Below, piece by piece: positions 21,180-32,424 of a stretch of DNA of 64,000 nt (the stretch's first letter is position 1; the number at the start of each line of letters is the position of its first letter). Where the stretch lies: assembly GCA_947473805.1 (NCBI GenBank), contig CANJGB010000001.1, forward strand, positions 1-64,000, read 5' to 3'. Origin of the DNA: Alphaproteobacteria bacterium. Its GTDB lineage: Bacteria; Pseudomonadota; Alphaproteobacteria; Ferrovibrionales; Ferrovibrionaceae. A program made the translations under genes and the position numbers. The notes beneath the pieces were generated by a model. That model was given only the letters and a program-made list of their open reading frames with translations, ran no database searches and was not told where the DNA came from.

Positions 21180-21203
21180 GGCGCGCACATAGTGTTGCGC
21201 GCC
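21180..21203 (+). promoter_or_regulatory. Hairpin in the pnp leader
   Basis: GGCGCGCA-(8)-TGCGCGCC is a perfect 8-bp stem in the 241-base rpsO-pnp gap, followed within 15 bases by CTTTTT. It could be the RNase-processed stem through which PNPase regulates its own mRNA (known in E. coli) or an rpsO terminator. The role here is inferred. Confidence 0.45.
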
Positions 21204-21341
21204 GGGGCGGCGGCTTTTTCCATTCGCGGACGGTCACCGGAAATGGTCCGGTGCATCGTCCTTTCATGGCGCCGCAAGGGTAGGCGCCGGTCCGGCCGCA
21301 CAGGCATCCGGACCCGTAGGTAGGAAGAAGGAAGAGAGAGA

Positions 21342-23474
<2,133 letters not shown>

Positions 23475-23477
23475 CTT

Positions 23478-23530
23478 CAGCTTCCATAAGCTGATACAGC
23501 GCCCGCCGGGTCCGTCCCGGCGGGCGTTTT
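23478..23530 (+). terminator. pnp terminator
   Basis: A small hairpin CAGCTT-CCAT-AAGCTG (23478-23493) is followed by GCCCGCCGGG-TCCGT-CCCGGCGGGC (23501-23525) and GTTTTGTTT. The second is a textbook intrinsic terminator. A homologous terminator occurs at 26770-26802. Confidence 0.9.
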
Positions 23531-23533
23531 GTT

Positions 23534-24307
23534 TCAGGCCTTGTAGCCCGGGTCGAGACGGTCAAGCCGGCGCAACAACGCGGGCCACGCATTTTCTTCG
23601 GCATATTTGGCGATCTGGAACTCGCGCCCTGCGCCCGTGGTGCGCGCAACGGCATCGCGTGCCGCCTGCGGCGGATAGTGCAGTTCGCCAGACAGCGCCG
23701 CGATTTGCACTTGGCATGCTGTTTCCAGGAAATACATGGTCACGAAAGCCACGCCGACCGTTTCACCCACGGTCAGCGTGCCGTGATTGCGCAGGATCAT
23801 CGCGCGCTTGTCGCCCAGGTCGGCGACCAGGCGAGGGCGTTCGTCATGATCCAAAGCTACGCCCTCGTATTCATGATAGGCGATCTCGTTGATCATGGTC
23901 AGCGAGCGTTGGTTCAGCGGCAGCAGGCCTTGCTTCTGCGATGAGACAGCCATGCCCGCCCGGGTGTGAAGGTGCAATACACACTGCGCATCCTCACGCG
24001 CGGCATGGATCGCCGAGTGAATGGTGAAGCCGGCCGGATTGACCGGCCAGTTGCTTGTCCCAATCGTATTGCCGGCAAGATCGATTTTAACCAGCGACGA
24101 CGCTGTGATCTCGTCGAAAAGCATGCCGAACGGATTGATGAGGAAGTGGTGCTCCGGCCCCGGCACGCGCACCGAAATGTGTGTGCCCGTCAGGTCGTCC
24201 CACCCGAAGCGCGCGACCAGCCGATATGCCGCCGCAAGGTTGAGGCGCAATTGCCATTCTGCGTCCGAACACGTCACCGGCTTCACTGCGGTTGCCACGC
24301 TCGACAT
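23534..24307 (-). CDS. Class II aldolase/adducin-family protein
   Basis: The 257-residue protein has the class II aldolase fold. The likely zinc His residues are in HLHTRAG and NHGTLTVG, and GTHISVRVPG marks the N-terminal region. Family members cleave or isomerise sugar phosphates or act on hydroxy/keto acids; the substrate is unknown. The internal ATG at 24307 has AAGGAAGG upstream and is preferred to ATG 24343. It is transcribed away from the TauD-like gene across a 152-base gap. A clear paralogue lies at 61914-62720. Confidence 0.85.
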   Translation of the reverse strand: MSSVATAVKPVTCSDAEWQLRLNLAAAYRLVARFGWDDLTGTHISVRVPGPEHHFLINPFGMLFDEITASSLVKIDLAGNTIGTSNWPVNPAGFTIHSAIHAAREDAQCVLHLHTRAGMAVSSQKQGLLPLNQRSLTMINEIAYHEYEGVALDHDERPRLVADLGDKRAMILRNHGTLTVGETVGVAFVTMYFLETACQVQIAALSGELHYPPQAARDAVARTTGAGREFQIAKYAEENAWPALLRRLDRLDPGYKA

Positions 24308-24459
24308 GAACGCCTTCCTTTTCCACGAGATGGAAGCGGCCATTGGTTTGACCGTCTTATCGTCGAAGGGTAGTTTAGTTGACCGGACAAGTCACGGCGA
24401 CAGACCGCGAAGGCGCCATCGATTGAACAGGCGCAACGATTTCCGGCTGGGGGGATGCG

Positions 24460-25530
24460 ATGGGAATTGTGGATGTTGCCGCGCGCAGCGCCAGCGCGGC
24501 GCAGGACCGCCTCGGTAACCAGGTTGTCTGCAGCCTTCCGTTTGCCAACGCCCCGCCGCTCGTCATCGAGGCACGTCCTGACGGCGGCCTTGGAAATCTC
24601 GAGTCCGGCATCGAGTGGGTGCGGTCGCAACAGGAAGCGATTGAAGATGCAGTCTGCGACGTGGGCGCGGTTGTGTTGCGCGGCTTCGGACCGGCTTCCA
24701 CGACCGATTTCGAGGCGTTCCTCGCTCACATGCCGGCACACAGCGGCGGCTATGTCGGCGGTTCGACGCCGCGCCAGGGGATAGACAACAGCACCAGGGT
24801 TTACGAAGCAACCCGGTCGTCGCCCGAGATCAGGATTCCGCTGCACCAGGAAATGACCTACCTGCCGAACTATCCCGGCAAGCTCGCCTTCTTCTGCCGG
24901 CTGCCGTCGGCCACCGGCGGCCAGACGCTGCTGGGTGACATGCGCCGTTTCACCGCCAGCCTGCCCGACCGCATCCTCAGCGACATCACGGCCCGCGGCA
25001 TACGCTACATCCGCAACTTCCGCTCCGAAGACGTACCGCACCCGGCCGCCGGTCATCCCGTGCTGATCCACCTCACCTGGCAGCACGCCTTTTCAAGCAA
25101 GGACCCGGATGCGGCGGAGGCAACGGCGCGCAAGCTCGGGCTGGAAACCCGTTGGGAATCCGACGATAGCCTGACCACCTTCTATCGGAGCAAGGGCCTC
25201 ACCGAGCACCGGAAGACAGGCGAGCGGGTGTACTCAAGTCATCTGCATACGCAGATCCACCATCCGCGCTGGATGCACAAGGGCATGTGGGAGGCCTATT
25301 CCGCCGTCTACGGCGCGAAGACCCGGCCGATCGCCATGCACGCCCAGTACGGCGACGCCGAGGAGTTCAACATGGACGACTATTACAAGATCCATGACCT
25401 GCTCGACGCCGTGACCGTGGCGCCGGTCTGGCGGGCCGGTGACATATTGCTGGTGGATAACATCTACACGGCCCACGGCCGCGGCAGCTTCACTGGCGAC
25501 CGTGACGTCCAGGTATCGCTCCTGGCATAG
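24460..25530 (+). CDS. TauD/TfdA-family Fe(II)/2-oxoglutarate dioxygenase, HxE type
   Basis: The 356-residue enzyme is a SyrP-like member of the TauD superfamily. The proximal facial-triad motif reads HQE (His129/Glu131) instead of HxD, as in clavaminate-synthase-like members. The distal His is in YTAHGRGSF (about 340) and a late Arg is present. It probably hydroxylates or desaturates a small acid. ATG 24460 has GGGGG just upstream. It pairs with a Bug receptor downstream and a divergent aldolase. Confidence 0.85.
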   Translation: MGIVDVAARSASAAQDRLGNQVVCSLPFANAPPLVIEARPDGGLGNLESGIEWVRSQQEAIEDAVCDVGAVVLRGFGPASTTDFEAFLAHMPAHSGGYVGGSTPRQGIDNSTRVYEATRSSPEIRIPLHQEMTYLPNYPGKLAFFCRLPSATGGQTLLGDMRRFTASLPDRILSDITARGIRYIRNFRSEDVPHPAAGHPVLIHLTWQHAFSSKDPDAAEATARKLGLETRWESDDSLTTFYRSKGLTEHRKTGERVYSSHLHTQIHHPRWMHKGMWEAYSAVYGAKTRPIAMHAQYGDAEEFNMDDYYKIHDLLDAVTVAPVWRAGDILLVDNIYTAHGRGSFTGDRDVQVSLLA

Positions 25531-25596
25531 GCTCGTGGCAGGCGGATACCCCGACGCGCGATGTCGGGGGTGGTAATCGCACCTTATGGGAGGAAA

Positions 25597-26580
25597 ATGA
25601 CTATGGGCAAACTTCGCGGCGCCATCTGGCTGGCGGCACTCTTGGGTCTCGCCACTGCGGGCGTATCCGCTCCAGCCCTCGCGCAGTCGCTGCCCGAAGG
25701 TGCGATCACCATCGTGCAGCCCAATCCGCCCGGTGGCCCGCTCGACCTCATGGCGCGCCTGCTGGCCCCGAAGCTCGAGGCGAGCCTCAAGCGCCAGGTG
25801 CTGATCGAATACAAGCCGGGTGCGGGCACCTATATCGGCGGCGAGTACGTGGCGCGCTCCGCGCCCGATGGCCGCACCCTGCTGATCAACGCCTATTCCG
25901 GCGTCAATCAGCACCTGTTCGTGAAGGGCCTGAGCGCAAAGCTGGCCGAGGAACTGGTGCCGGTGGCGCCGCTGTCGGACACGCCGTTCCTCGCCTACGG
26001 CCCGACGGCCATGGAGCCGAAGAACCTGAAGGAATTCGTCGCCTACGTGAAGGCGAACCCGAAGAAGCTAAATGCCGCGATCTATCCGAACACGGCCAGC
26101 GCGCTGGAGATGATCCAGTTCATCAAGGCGAACAACATGGACATCCTGACCGTGCCGTACAGCAGCACGGCCGCGATCGTGAACGCCATGCTGGGTGGCG
26201 ACGTGCATATCTACAACGGCGGCATCAGCGGCGCGAAGCCGCAGATGGATCAGGGCAAGCTGCGCGGCCTCGCCGTGCTGAGCGAGAAGCGCGACCCCGC
26301 CATCCCCGAGGTGCCAACGGCCAGGGAACTGGGCCTCGACTGGGTCAGTTCGGTCTATTACGTGATGTTCGCGCCGGCCAAGACACCGCCGGCGATCCTC
26401 CGCGCCCTGAACGAGGCGATCATCGCCGCCCAGCAGGACCCCGACCTGCGCGACCGCATGGAAAAGGCCGGCGCCCCCATCGCGCCGCCCGCCACGCCCG
26501 AGCAGATGGCCGCGCGCCTCAAGACCTATTACGAGGCGCTGGTGAAAACGGCGAAGGAAGCCAATATCGAACCGCAATGA
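25597..26580 (+). CDS. Bug/TctC-type periplasmic solute-binding protein
   Basis: The 327-residue protein has a Sec signal peptide (about 1-31, ...SAPALAQS). Typical receptor motifs of tripartite tricarboxylate transport follow (IVQPNPPGGPLDLMAR, PDGRTLLI, VPTARELGLDW). These proteins bind dicarboxylates, amino acids or aromatic acids. No TctA/TctB membrane genes are nearby, which is common for Bug proteins. GGGAGG precedes ATG 25597; ATG 25603 is equally possible. The stop overlaps the chimeric reading frame that follows. Confidence 0.9.
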   Translation: MTMGKLRGAIWLAALLGLATAGVSAPALAQSLPEGAITIVQPNPPGGPLDLMARLLAPKLEASLKRQVLIEYKPGAGTYIGGEYVARSAPDGRTLLINAYSGVNQHLFVKGLSAKLAEELVPVAPLSDTPFLAYGPTAMEPKNLKEFVAYVKANPKKLNAAIYPNTASALEMIQFIKANNMDILTVPYSSTAAIVNAMLGGDVHIYNGGISGAKPQMDQGKLRGLAVLSEKRDPAIPEVPTARELGLDWVSSVYYVMFAPAKTPPAILRALNEAIIAAQQDPDLRDRMEKAGAPIAPPATPEQMAARLKTYYEALVKTAKEANIEPQ

Positions 26581-26747
26581 GCGGTGGCGCCACGGACATC
26601 GCCCTCGTCTCCACAGATTTGCACGTCGTCGAACCGCCAAAGGAATGTTTCCACGACCATATCGACCGGAACTCCTTGACGGCGGTCGACCAGGCCACCG
26701 GCGAGGACAATTCGAGCCGCCCGGTCGAGACCACGCCGGCCGAATAA
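26577..26747 (+). pseudogene. Chimeric remnant: amidohydrolase N-terminus joined to pnp C-terminus
   Basis: An ATG overlapping the Bug stop opens a 56-codon frame. Its first half (ALVSTDLHVVEPPKECF) resembles the N-terminus of amidohydrolase-2 proteins, such as VPVSADSHVIEPPACY in the gene at 26855. Its last 22 residues ([16 protein letters not shown]..., ending PAE) match the PNPase C-terminus. It is best read as the broken end of an amidohydrolase gene fused at a recombination junction to a second pnp 3' end. Expression is possible but function is doubtful. Confidence 0.75.
26682..26747 (+). repeat. Diverged duplicate of the pnp 3' end
   Basis: Codon by codon, 56 of 66 bases equal 23409-23474 by my reading, including an unbroken 25-base match. 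Five changes are synonymous and the frame and stop are kept, as if copied from the pnp of a related strain. A second terminator of the same design follows. The copies bracket the aldolase-TauD-Bug cassette. Confidence 0.85.
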
Positions 26748-26769
26748 GGCCGGCGGCATAGCCGACACC

Positions 26770-26805
26770 ACGTCCGCCGGAGTTCGCTCCGGCGGACGTT
26801 TTGTT
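26770..26805 (+). terminator. Second pnp-type terminator
   Basis: A perfect 13-bp stem ACGTCCGCCGGAG/CTCCGGCGGACGT with loop TTCG is followed by TTTTGTTT. It has the same CCGCCGG core and GTTTTGTTT tail as the true pnp terminator, at a similar distance from the stop codon. Confidence 0.9.
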
Positions 26806-26854
26806 TGGCGGTGGCTTGCGCCATAATCGCCCGCACACGCGGCGGGAGGCGTAC

Positions 26855-28033
26855 ATGGACAAGGAACTGGGTCCCTACGGCACGGTCGGCGCGAGCAATC
26901 CGCCGCTGAAGGTCGTGCCTGTCTCGGCCGATTCCCACGTGATCGAGCCGCCCGCCTGCTACACCACCTTCATCGATCCCGCCTATCGCGACACCGCGCC
27001 CCGCCTGGTGCGCAACAATGTCGGCGGCGACATGTACCAGGTGCACGGGATGCAGACGCTGATCCCGCTCGGCACCGTCACCGCCGCCGGCAAGGACCCG
27101 CGCAAGATCCGCATGGCCGAGGAGCCGTTCGAGGCGCTGCACCGCGGCGGCTGGGACCCGGTACAGCGCCTGAAGGACCAGGATACCGATGGCGTGATCG
27201 GCGAAATGCTGTATCCCTCCGTCGGCATGGTGCTCTGCAACCATCCCGACCCCGCGTATAAGCACGCCTGCTTCTGGGCCTATAACCGCTGGCTGGAATC
27301 CTTCTGCGCCCAGGCGCCGAACCGCCTGTTCGGCATCGGCCAGACCGCCGTGCGCTCGGTCGCCGAGACGGTCGAGGAATTCCGCCGTCTCAAGGCCATG
27401 GGCTTTCGCGGCGTCATGCTGCCGGGCGAACCCTCGACCGAGGAGGATTACGACCATCCCTCGTTCGACCCCCTGTGGGAGGCCGCGTCCGACCTCGGCC
27501 TGCCGATCAGCTTCCACATCCTGACCTCGGGCCGGAAAAGCAATTCACTGGAACTGAAGACGCAGATCAGCCGCGGCTCGTCCAACATGGGCGCGTCGCA
27601 CACCGTGCTGCGCGCGCTGCAGGACATCATCTCGATGTTCATCTGGAACCGCGTATTCGAGCGCATCCCCAAGCTGCGCCTCGTTTGTGTCGAGGCCGAT
27701 GCCGGCTGGGCGCCGCACTTCGCCTACCGGATGGACCATGTCTACAAGCGCCACCGCTTCTGGATGAAGGGCGAGGACATGGCGAAACTGCCGTCCGCCT
27801 ATTTCAACGAGCACATCTATTTCACCTTCCAGGACGACTGGGTCGCCTTCCGCATGACCGAATTGTGCAATCCGCGCCGCCTGATGTGGGGAAATGACTT
27901 CCCGCACAGCGACTCCACCTGGCCGTGGAGCCAGGACCTGCTGCGCGAACATGCCCGCGGCCTGACCGATGACGAGCAGAAATGGATTCTGCGCGGCAAC
28001 GTGACCGAGCTTTACGCGTTACCCCCAGCGTAA
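26855..28033 (+). CDS. Amidohydrolase-2 family metal-dependent hydrolase
   Basis: The 392-residue protein matches the ACMSD-like amidohydrolase-2 family: N-terminal VSADSHVIEPP, SFHI in the barrel, and MWGNDFPHSDSTWPWS near the C-terminus. Such enzymes hydrolyse or decarboxylate small cyclic or aromatic acids; the substrate is unknown. ATG 26855 has GGGAGG upstream. The stop overlaps the next start (TAATG). Confidence 0.88.
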   Translation: MDKELGPYGTVGASNPPLKVVPVSADSHVIEPPACYTTFIDPAYRDTAPRLVRNNVGGDMYQVHGMQTLIPLGTVTAAGKDPRKIRMAEEPFEALHRGGWDPVQRLKDQDTDGVIGEMLYPSVGMVLCNHPDPAYKHACFWAYNRWLESFCAQAPNRLFGIGQTAVRSVAETVEEFRRLKAMGFRGVMLPGEPSTEEDYDHPSFDPLWEAASDLGLPISFHILTSGRKSNSLELKTQISRGSSNMGASHTVLRALQDIISMFIWNRVFERIPKLRLVCVEADAGWAPHFAYRMDHVYKRHRFWMKGEDMAKLPSAYFNEHIYFTFQDDWVAFRMTELCNPRRLMWGNDFPHSDSTWPWSQDLLREHARGLTDDEQKWILRGNVTELYALPPA

Positions 28034-28773
28034 TGGCCCTCACAGATCCCAGCGGAAACCACCTCTCCACCAGCAGCCATGCGGCGGATCTGATCCTGGC
28101 GCACATTCGCGCACTGTGTGGCGTGCTGCTGGTATCGGGCGCGCTGTTCAGCGGCAGCGCTTTTGCGCAAGCCCCCTCGCCCCCGGCGCCTGCCGCACCG
28201 AACGATGTCGACCGGGCCATGGGCGAAATCCTGGAACGCTATGGCGTTGTCGCGGGCGGCTGGTGGCTGGCCCAGAGATGCGACAATGCCGAGGCGTCGC
28301 GCAGGCGCGAGTTCCAGTGGAACGTCGAGCAGATCACTGTAAGCCTGAACAAACTGGCGCCCGGCTTCCCCGTCCGAATTCAGCAATCCGCCAAGGCGGC
28401 GGCAGAGAAGTACGAATGCAATGACGAGACGCGCAAGCTTGTCGCCGATGCGATGGATGTCGGTCGCGATCTGTCGTTCCGGTTGACCGGGCGCAAATAC
28501 GATGCCGCGGCGGAAGCCGAGAGCCGGAAAAAGCGGATGGTGATGGTGCTGTTCGGCGGCAAGGTCGACGACAAGTGCAGTCTGATGCCGAAGGAATATC
28601 GCGCCGAATATGACGGGCTCATCGCCAGAATGCTGACCCAGGCATCGGACAGCGATCGTCGGGAAATTGTCGCAGCGGTGCCGCCTCTGCCCGCGAATAT
28701 CGAGTGCGAGAAGACGATCGCCTTTCTGAAGAGCTCCTTGCAGGAAGCGCGCGATCTGGGGAAAGCGCCGTAA
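28033..28773 (+). CDS. Secreted protein of unknown function
   Basis: The 246-residue product has a polar N-terminus, a hydrophobic core (ALCGVLLVSGALFSGSAFAQ, cleavage expected after AFA) and a Pro-rich linker. A helical domain with four spaced Cys (QRCDN, KYECND, DKCSL, IECEK) follows, probably two disulfides. It is translationally coupled to the amidohydrolase, but its base composition resembles the core. I recognise no family. Confidence 0.7.
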   Translation: MALTDPSGNHLSTSSHAADLILAHIRALCGVLLVSGALFSGSAFAQAPSPPAPAAPNDVDRAMGEILERYGVVAGGWWLAQRCDNAEASRRREFQWNVEQITVSLNKLAPGFPVRIQQSAKAAAEKYECNDETRKLVADAMDVGRDLSFRLTGRKYDAAAEAESRKKRMVMVLFGGKVDDKCSLMPKEYRAEYDGLIARMLTQASDSDRREIVAAVPPLPANIECEKTIAFLKSSLQEARDLGKAP

Positions 28774-28829
28774 CGCACGCCGTCCCATCACTAACCGAAA
28801 ATTAACCCTGTCCGTGCCAGACTTTTCTC

Positions 28830-29201
28830 ATGGCGCGGATACTCCTTATCGACGACGAGCACGGCACGCGGCGCACGCTGCAGCTGGCCCTGGAGAATGC
28901 CGGCCACAGCGTTGCCCTGGCCGAAGACGGCGACGATGGCCTCGCCCTCGATGTCGAGCTGACCTTCGATATCGTGGTGACCGACATGCTGATGCCGGGC
29001 CGCAGCGGCTCGGATGTCATCATGGAGTTGATCCGCCGCCGTCCCGCCCGGCACATCATCGCCATGTCGGGACTGGATTTTGGCACGCGGACGGATTTGC
29101 TGGAACTGGCGCGCGGCCTCGGCGCGAATCACACGCTGGAAAAGCCGTTCCTGGCCAAGAATCTTGTGGCCGCCGTCACCGACTGCCTGGCCCCGGCCTG
29201 A
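28830..29201 (+). CDS. Single-domain response regulator
   Basis: The 123-residue CheY-like receiver has the acidic pair DD at 8-9, phospho-acceptor Asp in VVTDMLMP (about 53) and a conserved Lys in LEKPF. There is no output domain, so it would act through a partner or as a phosphate shuttle. No kinase is adjacent. Confidence 0.88.
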   Translation: MARILLIDDEHGTRRTLQLALENAGHSVALAEDGDDGLALDVELTFDIVVTDMLMPGRSGSDVIMELIRRRPARHIIAMSGLDFGTRTDLLELARGLGANHTLEKPFLAKNLVAAVTDCLAPA

Positions 29202-29210
29202 TTTGACTGC

Positions 29211-30026
29211 CTAGTGCGCGGCCCCGTTGCCGTTCGTGCCCGCCGGCGGCGATGGCATGCCGACGATGTTGTAGCCGGAATCGACGTAGTGGATTTCGCC
29301 CGTCACGCCGTTCGACAGGTCGCTCAGCAGGTACAGGCCCGCCCCGCCCACATCGTCCAGCTGCACGTTGCGCTTCAGCGGCGCGTTGTCGCGCGAGAAT
29401 TTATAGACATAACGCGCGCTGCCAATGGCGCTGCCGGCAAGGGTGCGCATCGGCCCGGCCGAGATCGCGTTGACGCGGATGCCGTCGCCGCCCAGGTCCA
29501 CGGCCAGGTAGCGCACGCTGGCTTCCAGCGCGGCCTTGGCCACGCCCATGACGTTGTAGTTCGGCATGACCCGCTCTGACCCTGAATAGGTCAGGGTCAG
29601 GATCGAGCCGCCATCCTTCATCAAGGGCTGCGCCCGCCGCGCCAGGTCGGTCAGCGAGTAACACGAGATCACCATGGTGCGTGCAAAGTTTGCGCGCGTG
29701 GTGTCCAGGTACTTGCCCTTCAGCTCTTCCTTGTCGGAATAGGCGATGGCGTGCACCAGGAAGTCGAGCTTGCCCCATTGCTTGCCCAGGGCGTCGAACA
29801 CCGACTGGACGGACTCCTCGTTCTCCACGTCGCACGGCAGCAGGATCGACGACCCGGCGGATTTCGCCAGCGGCTCGACCCGGTCCTTGAACGCCGCACC
29901 CTGGTAGGTGAAGGCCAGGTCCGCGCCGTGCGCGCGCAGCGTGCGGGCGATGCCCCACGCGATGGAGTGGTCATTGGCCACTCCCATGATCAGGCCGCGT
30001 TTGCCGGCCATTATCGTGCTGTTCAT
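29211..30026 (-). CDS. fabI: Enoyl-[acyl-carrier-protein] reductase (NADH)
   Basis: FabI completes each fatty-acid elongation round. The 271-residue SDR has the atypical cofactor loop GVANDHSIAWGIA and the Tyr-x6-Lys active site (YNVMGVAK). The C-terminus is Gly/Ala/Asn rich. ATG 30026 is chosen with a GGTGGGGG stretch upstream; ATG 30011 is possible. It is the third gene of the fabA-fabB-fabI operon divergent from irr. Confidence 0.94.
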   Translation of the reverse strand: MNSTIMAGKRGLIMGVANDHSIAWGIARTLRAHGADLAFTYQGAAFKDRVEPLAKSAGSSILLPCDVENEESVQSVFDALGKQWGKLDFLVHAIAYSDKEELKGKYLDTTRANFARTMVISCYSLTDLARRAQPLMKDGGSILTLTYSGSERVMPNYNVMGVAKAALEASVRYLAVDLGGDGIRVNAISAGPMRTLAGSAIGSARYVYKFSRDNAPLKRNVQLDDVGGAGLYLLSDLSNGVTGEIHYVDSGYNIVGMPSPPAGTNGNGAAH

Positions 30027-30048
30027 GGCCCCCACCAGGCGTTGTCTG

Positions 30049-31281
30049 TCAGGCGCTATAGCGCTGGAATACCAGGCAGGCATTCGTGCCGCCGAAGCCG
30101 AAGCTGTTCGACATCACCGTGTCGATACCGGCATTGTCCACGCGTTCGCGCACGATCGGGAAGCCGACCGCGCCGGGGTCGAGGTTCTCGATATTGGCCG
30201 ACGCCGCGATGAAATTGTCCTTCATCATCAGCAGGGAGTAGATCGCCTCATGCGCGCCGGTGGCGCCCTGGCTGTGCCCGGTCAGCGACTTGGTCGAACT
30301 GATGCGCGGCGCGTCGTCGCCGAACACCGAGCGCACCGCCTGCAATTCGGTGATGTCGCCCGCTGGCGTCGAGGTGCCGTGGGTGTTGATATAGTCGATG
30401 CGCCGGTTCGAGCGGCCACCACCGAAACCATTGATCGCCATGCGCATGGCGCGGGCACCGCCCTCGCCAGACGGCGCCACCATGTCGGCGCCATCGCCGG
30501 TCGCGCCATAGCCGACCAGTTCGCCGTAAATCTTCGCGCCGCGCGCCTTGGCGTGCTCCAGTTCCTCCAGCACGACAATGCCGCCGCCGCCGGAAATCAC
30601 GAAGCCGTCGCGGTCTACGTCGTACGGGCGCGAGGCCTTGGTCGGCGTGTCGTTGTACTTCGATGACAGCGCGCCCATGGCGTCGAACAGCACCGACAGC
30701 GTCCAGTCCAGTTCCTCGCCGCCGCCGGCGAACATCATGTCCGCCTTGTTCAGCATGATGATCTCGGCGGCGTTGCCGATGCAGTGCGCCGAAGTGGCGC
30801 AGGCCGAGCTGATCGAATAGCTCGGTCCCTTGATCTTGAACGCGGTGCCGAGATTGGCTGAAACGGTCGACGACATGGCGCGCGGCACCATGAACGGACC
30901 GATCCGCTTCGGGCCCTTCTCCTTGGTGGTGATCGCCGCCTGCACGATGGCGCCGGTGGTCGGGCCGCCGGAACCGGCGATCAGGCCGATGCGCTCGCCC
31001 GATACGGCATCGTCCGCCAGGCCGGCATCCGCCACCGCTTCCTTCATCGCGAGGTAGGCATAGGCCGAGCCGTCGCCCATGAAGCGGCGCAGGCGCCGGT
31101 CGACCAGGGCGTCGATATCCACTTTGAGGGTGCCGGCAACCTGACTGCGAAAGCCAAGCTCCTTGTACTGCGGCATGGCGTCGATGCCCGATTTGCCCGC
31201 CTTCAGGGCGGCGGTCACTTCGGTGACGTTGTTGCCGATGCTGGAGACAATGCCCAGGCCGCTGACGACGACGCGGCGCAT
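30049..31281 (-). CDS. fabB: 3-oxoacyl-[ACP] synthase I
   Basis: FabB condenses malonyl-ACP with acyl-ACP and is needed for unsaturated fatty acids. The Cys-His-His triad is visible: Cys161 (SSACATSAH), HGTSTPAGD and [11 protein letters not shown]. Its length is 410 residues. The ATG at 31281 overlaps the fabA stop (TGATG), so the longer open frame that continues upstream is not the gene. Confidence 0.95.
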   Translation of the reverse strand: MRRVVVSGLGIVSSIGNNVTEVTAALKAGKSGIDAMPQYKELGFRSQVAGTLKVDIDALVDRRLRRFMGDGSAYAYLAMKEAVADAGLADDAVSGERIGLIAGSGGPTTGAIVQAAITTKEKGPKRIGPFMVPRAMSSTVSANLGTAFKIKGPSYSISSACATSAHCIGNAAEIIMLNKADMMFAGGGEELDWTLSVLFDAMGALSSKYNDTPTKASRPYDVDRDGFVISGGGGIVVLEELEHAKARGAKIYGELVGYGATGDGADMVAPSGEGGARAMRMAINGFGGGRSNRRIDYINTHGTSTPAGDITELQAVRSVFGDDAPRISSTKSLTGHSQGATGAHEAIYSLLMMKDNFIAASANIENLDPGAVGFPIVRERVDNAGIDTVMSNSFGFGGTNACLVFQRYSA

Positions 31282-31871
31282 CAGGCGCTCTGCGGCAGAG
31301 GTGCGGTGAACAGGCCGACGCGCATATCCAGCGCCTCGTAGATCGGCTTGCCATCGACCTTCAGCAGGCCGTCGGCAATGCCGAGGACCAGCTTGCGCAG
31401 GATCACGCGCTTGATGTCGATGTGATAGGTGACGCGGCTGGCGGTCGGCAGGACCTCGCCGGTGAACTTCACCTCGCCGACGCCCAGCGCGCGGCCGCGG
31501 CCCGGCGCCTTCATCCAGCCCAGGAAAAAGCCGACCAGCTGCCACATGGCGTCCAGGCCCAGGCAGCCCGGCATGACCGGGTCGCTTTCGAAATGGCAGT
31601 TGAAGAACCAGAGGTTCGGCTTGATGTCGAGCTCGGCAATGATCTCGCCCTTGCCGTACTTGCCGCCATCCTTCGAGATCTTGACGATCCGGTCCAGCAT
31701 CAGCATCGGCGGCAGCGGCAGGCGGGCATTGCCCTCGCCGAACAACTTGCCATGGCCGCAATCCAGCAGGTCTTCGTAGCTGTAGGAGTCCTTGGGTTCA
31801 GGCACTTCTCGTTCTTTCGACACGTTTTGGGCGCCGGAGTCCGGCCTTTGCCACGCGGATTCCAGGGTCAT
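31281..31871 (-). CDS. fabA: 3-hydroxydecanoyl-[ACP] dehydratase/isomerase
   Basis: FabA introduces the cis double bond of unsaturated fatty acids. The 196-residue enzyme has the hot-dog fold with catalytic His93 and Asp107 ([20 protein letters not shown]). The ATG at 31871 has GGGAGG at good spacing. It adds about 25 residues before the usual family start; GTG 31823 is the alternative. fabA-fabB-fabI beside irr is a conserved alphaproteobacterial arrangement. Confidence 0.95.
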   Translation of the reverse strand: MTLESAWQRPDSGAQNVSKEREVPEPKDSYSYEDLLDCGHGKLFGEGNARLPLPPMLMLDRIVKISKDGGKYGKGEIIAELDIKPNLWFFNCHFESDPVMPGCLGLDAMWQLVGFFLGWMKAPGRGRALGVGEVKFTGEVLPTASRVTYHIDIKRVILRKLVLGIADGLLKVDGKPIYEALDMRVGLFTAPLPQSA

Positions 31872-31965
31872 CGGCGCCTCCCGAACAGAGCCGCGACGCG
31901 GCTATCCCTTACCCCAGCCCGCCCCAAACCGCAAATCCCCTGCGGCGGCGCCGGCCAAGCCAAGA

Positions 31966-31994
31966 TTGGAATCTCGCCCTGAAATCCATATATT
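31966..31994 (+). promoter_or_regulatory. Candidate irr promoter
   Basis: TTGGAA at 31966-31971 and TATATT at 31989-31994 are 17 bases apart. The expected transcription start, about seven bases further on, falls on the irr ATG (32002), predicting an almost leaderless mRNA. Confidence 0.5.
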
Positions 31995-32001
31995 CAAGGA
32001 C

Positions 32002-32424
32002 ATGGTTGCGACGAGACCTTATGCCGAGGCCCTGCAGCGCCTGCGAACGGCCGGATTGCGCCCCACGCGGCAGCGCCTTTCCTTGGCCAAATTGCTGTTC
32101 GACGGCGGCGACAGGCACGTGACGGCCGAGGAATTGCGCGCCGACGCGGTGGCCGCCGACGTGCGGGTGTCGCTGGCGACGGTCTACAACACCCTGCACC
32201 AGTTCACCCAGGCGGGCCTGCTGCGCGAAGTGTCGGTCGATTCCGGCCGCGCCTATTTCGACACCAATGTGGGCTCGCACCACCATTTCCTGCTCGAACC
32301 GGGTGGCCACCTGGTCGATATCCCGGCCACCGGGATCGACATGGGCACCCTGCCGCCGGCCCCGCCGGGCATGAAGATCGACCGGGTGGACGTGGTTATT
32401 CGGTTGGTGCCCGAAGGCAAGTAA
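32002..32424 (+). CDS. irr: Irr-type iron response regulator
   Basis: Irr is the haem-responsive Fur-family regulator of alphaproteobacteria. It represses or activates iron genes when iron is low. The 140-residue protein has the Irr hallmarks GLRPTRQR, VSLATVYNTLHQFT and the HHH haem-binding stretch (93-95), followed by LVDIP. The N-terminal haem regulatory motif of Bradyrhizobium Irr is absent, as in many relatives. The start is ATG 32002. Its position divergent from fabA supports the call. Confidence 0.93.
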   Translation: MVATRPYAEALQRLRTAGLRPTRQRLSLAKLLFDGGDRHVTAEELRADAVAADVRVSLATVYNTLHQFTQAGLLREVSVDSGRAYFDTNVGSHHHFLLEPGGHLVDIPATGIDMGTLPPAPPGMKIDRVDVVIRLVPEGK

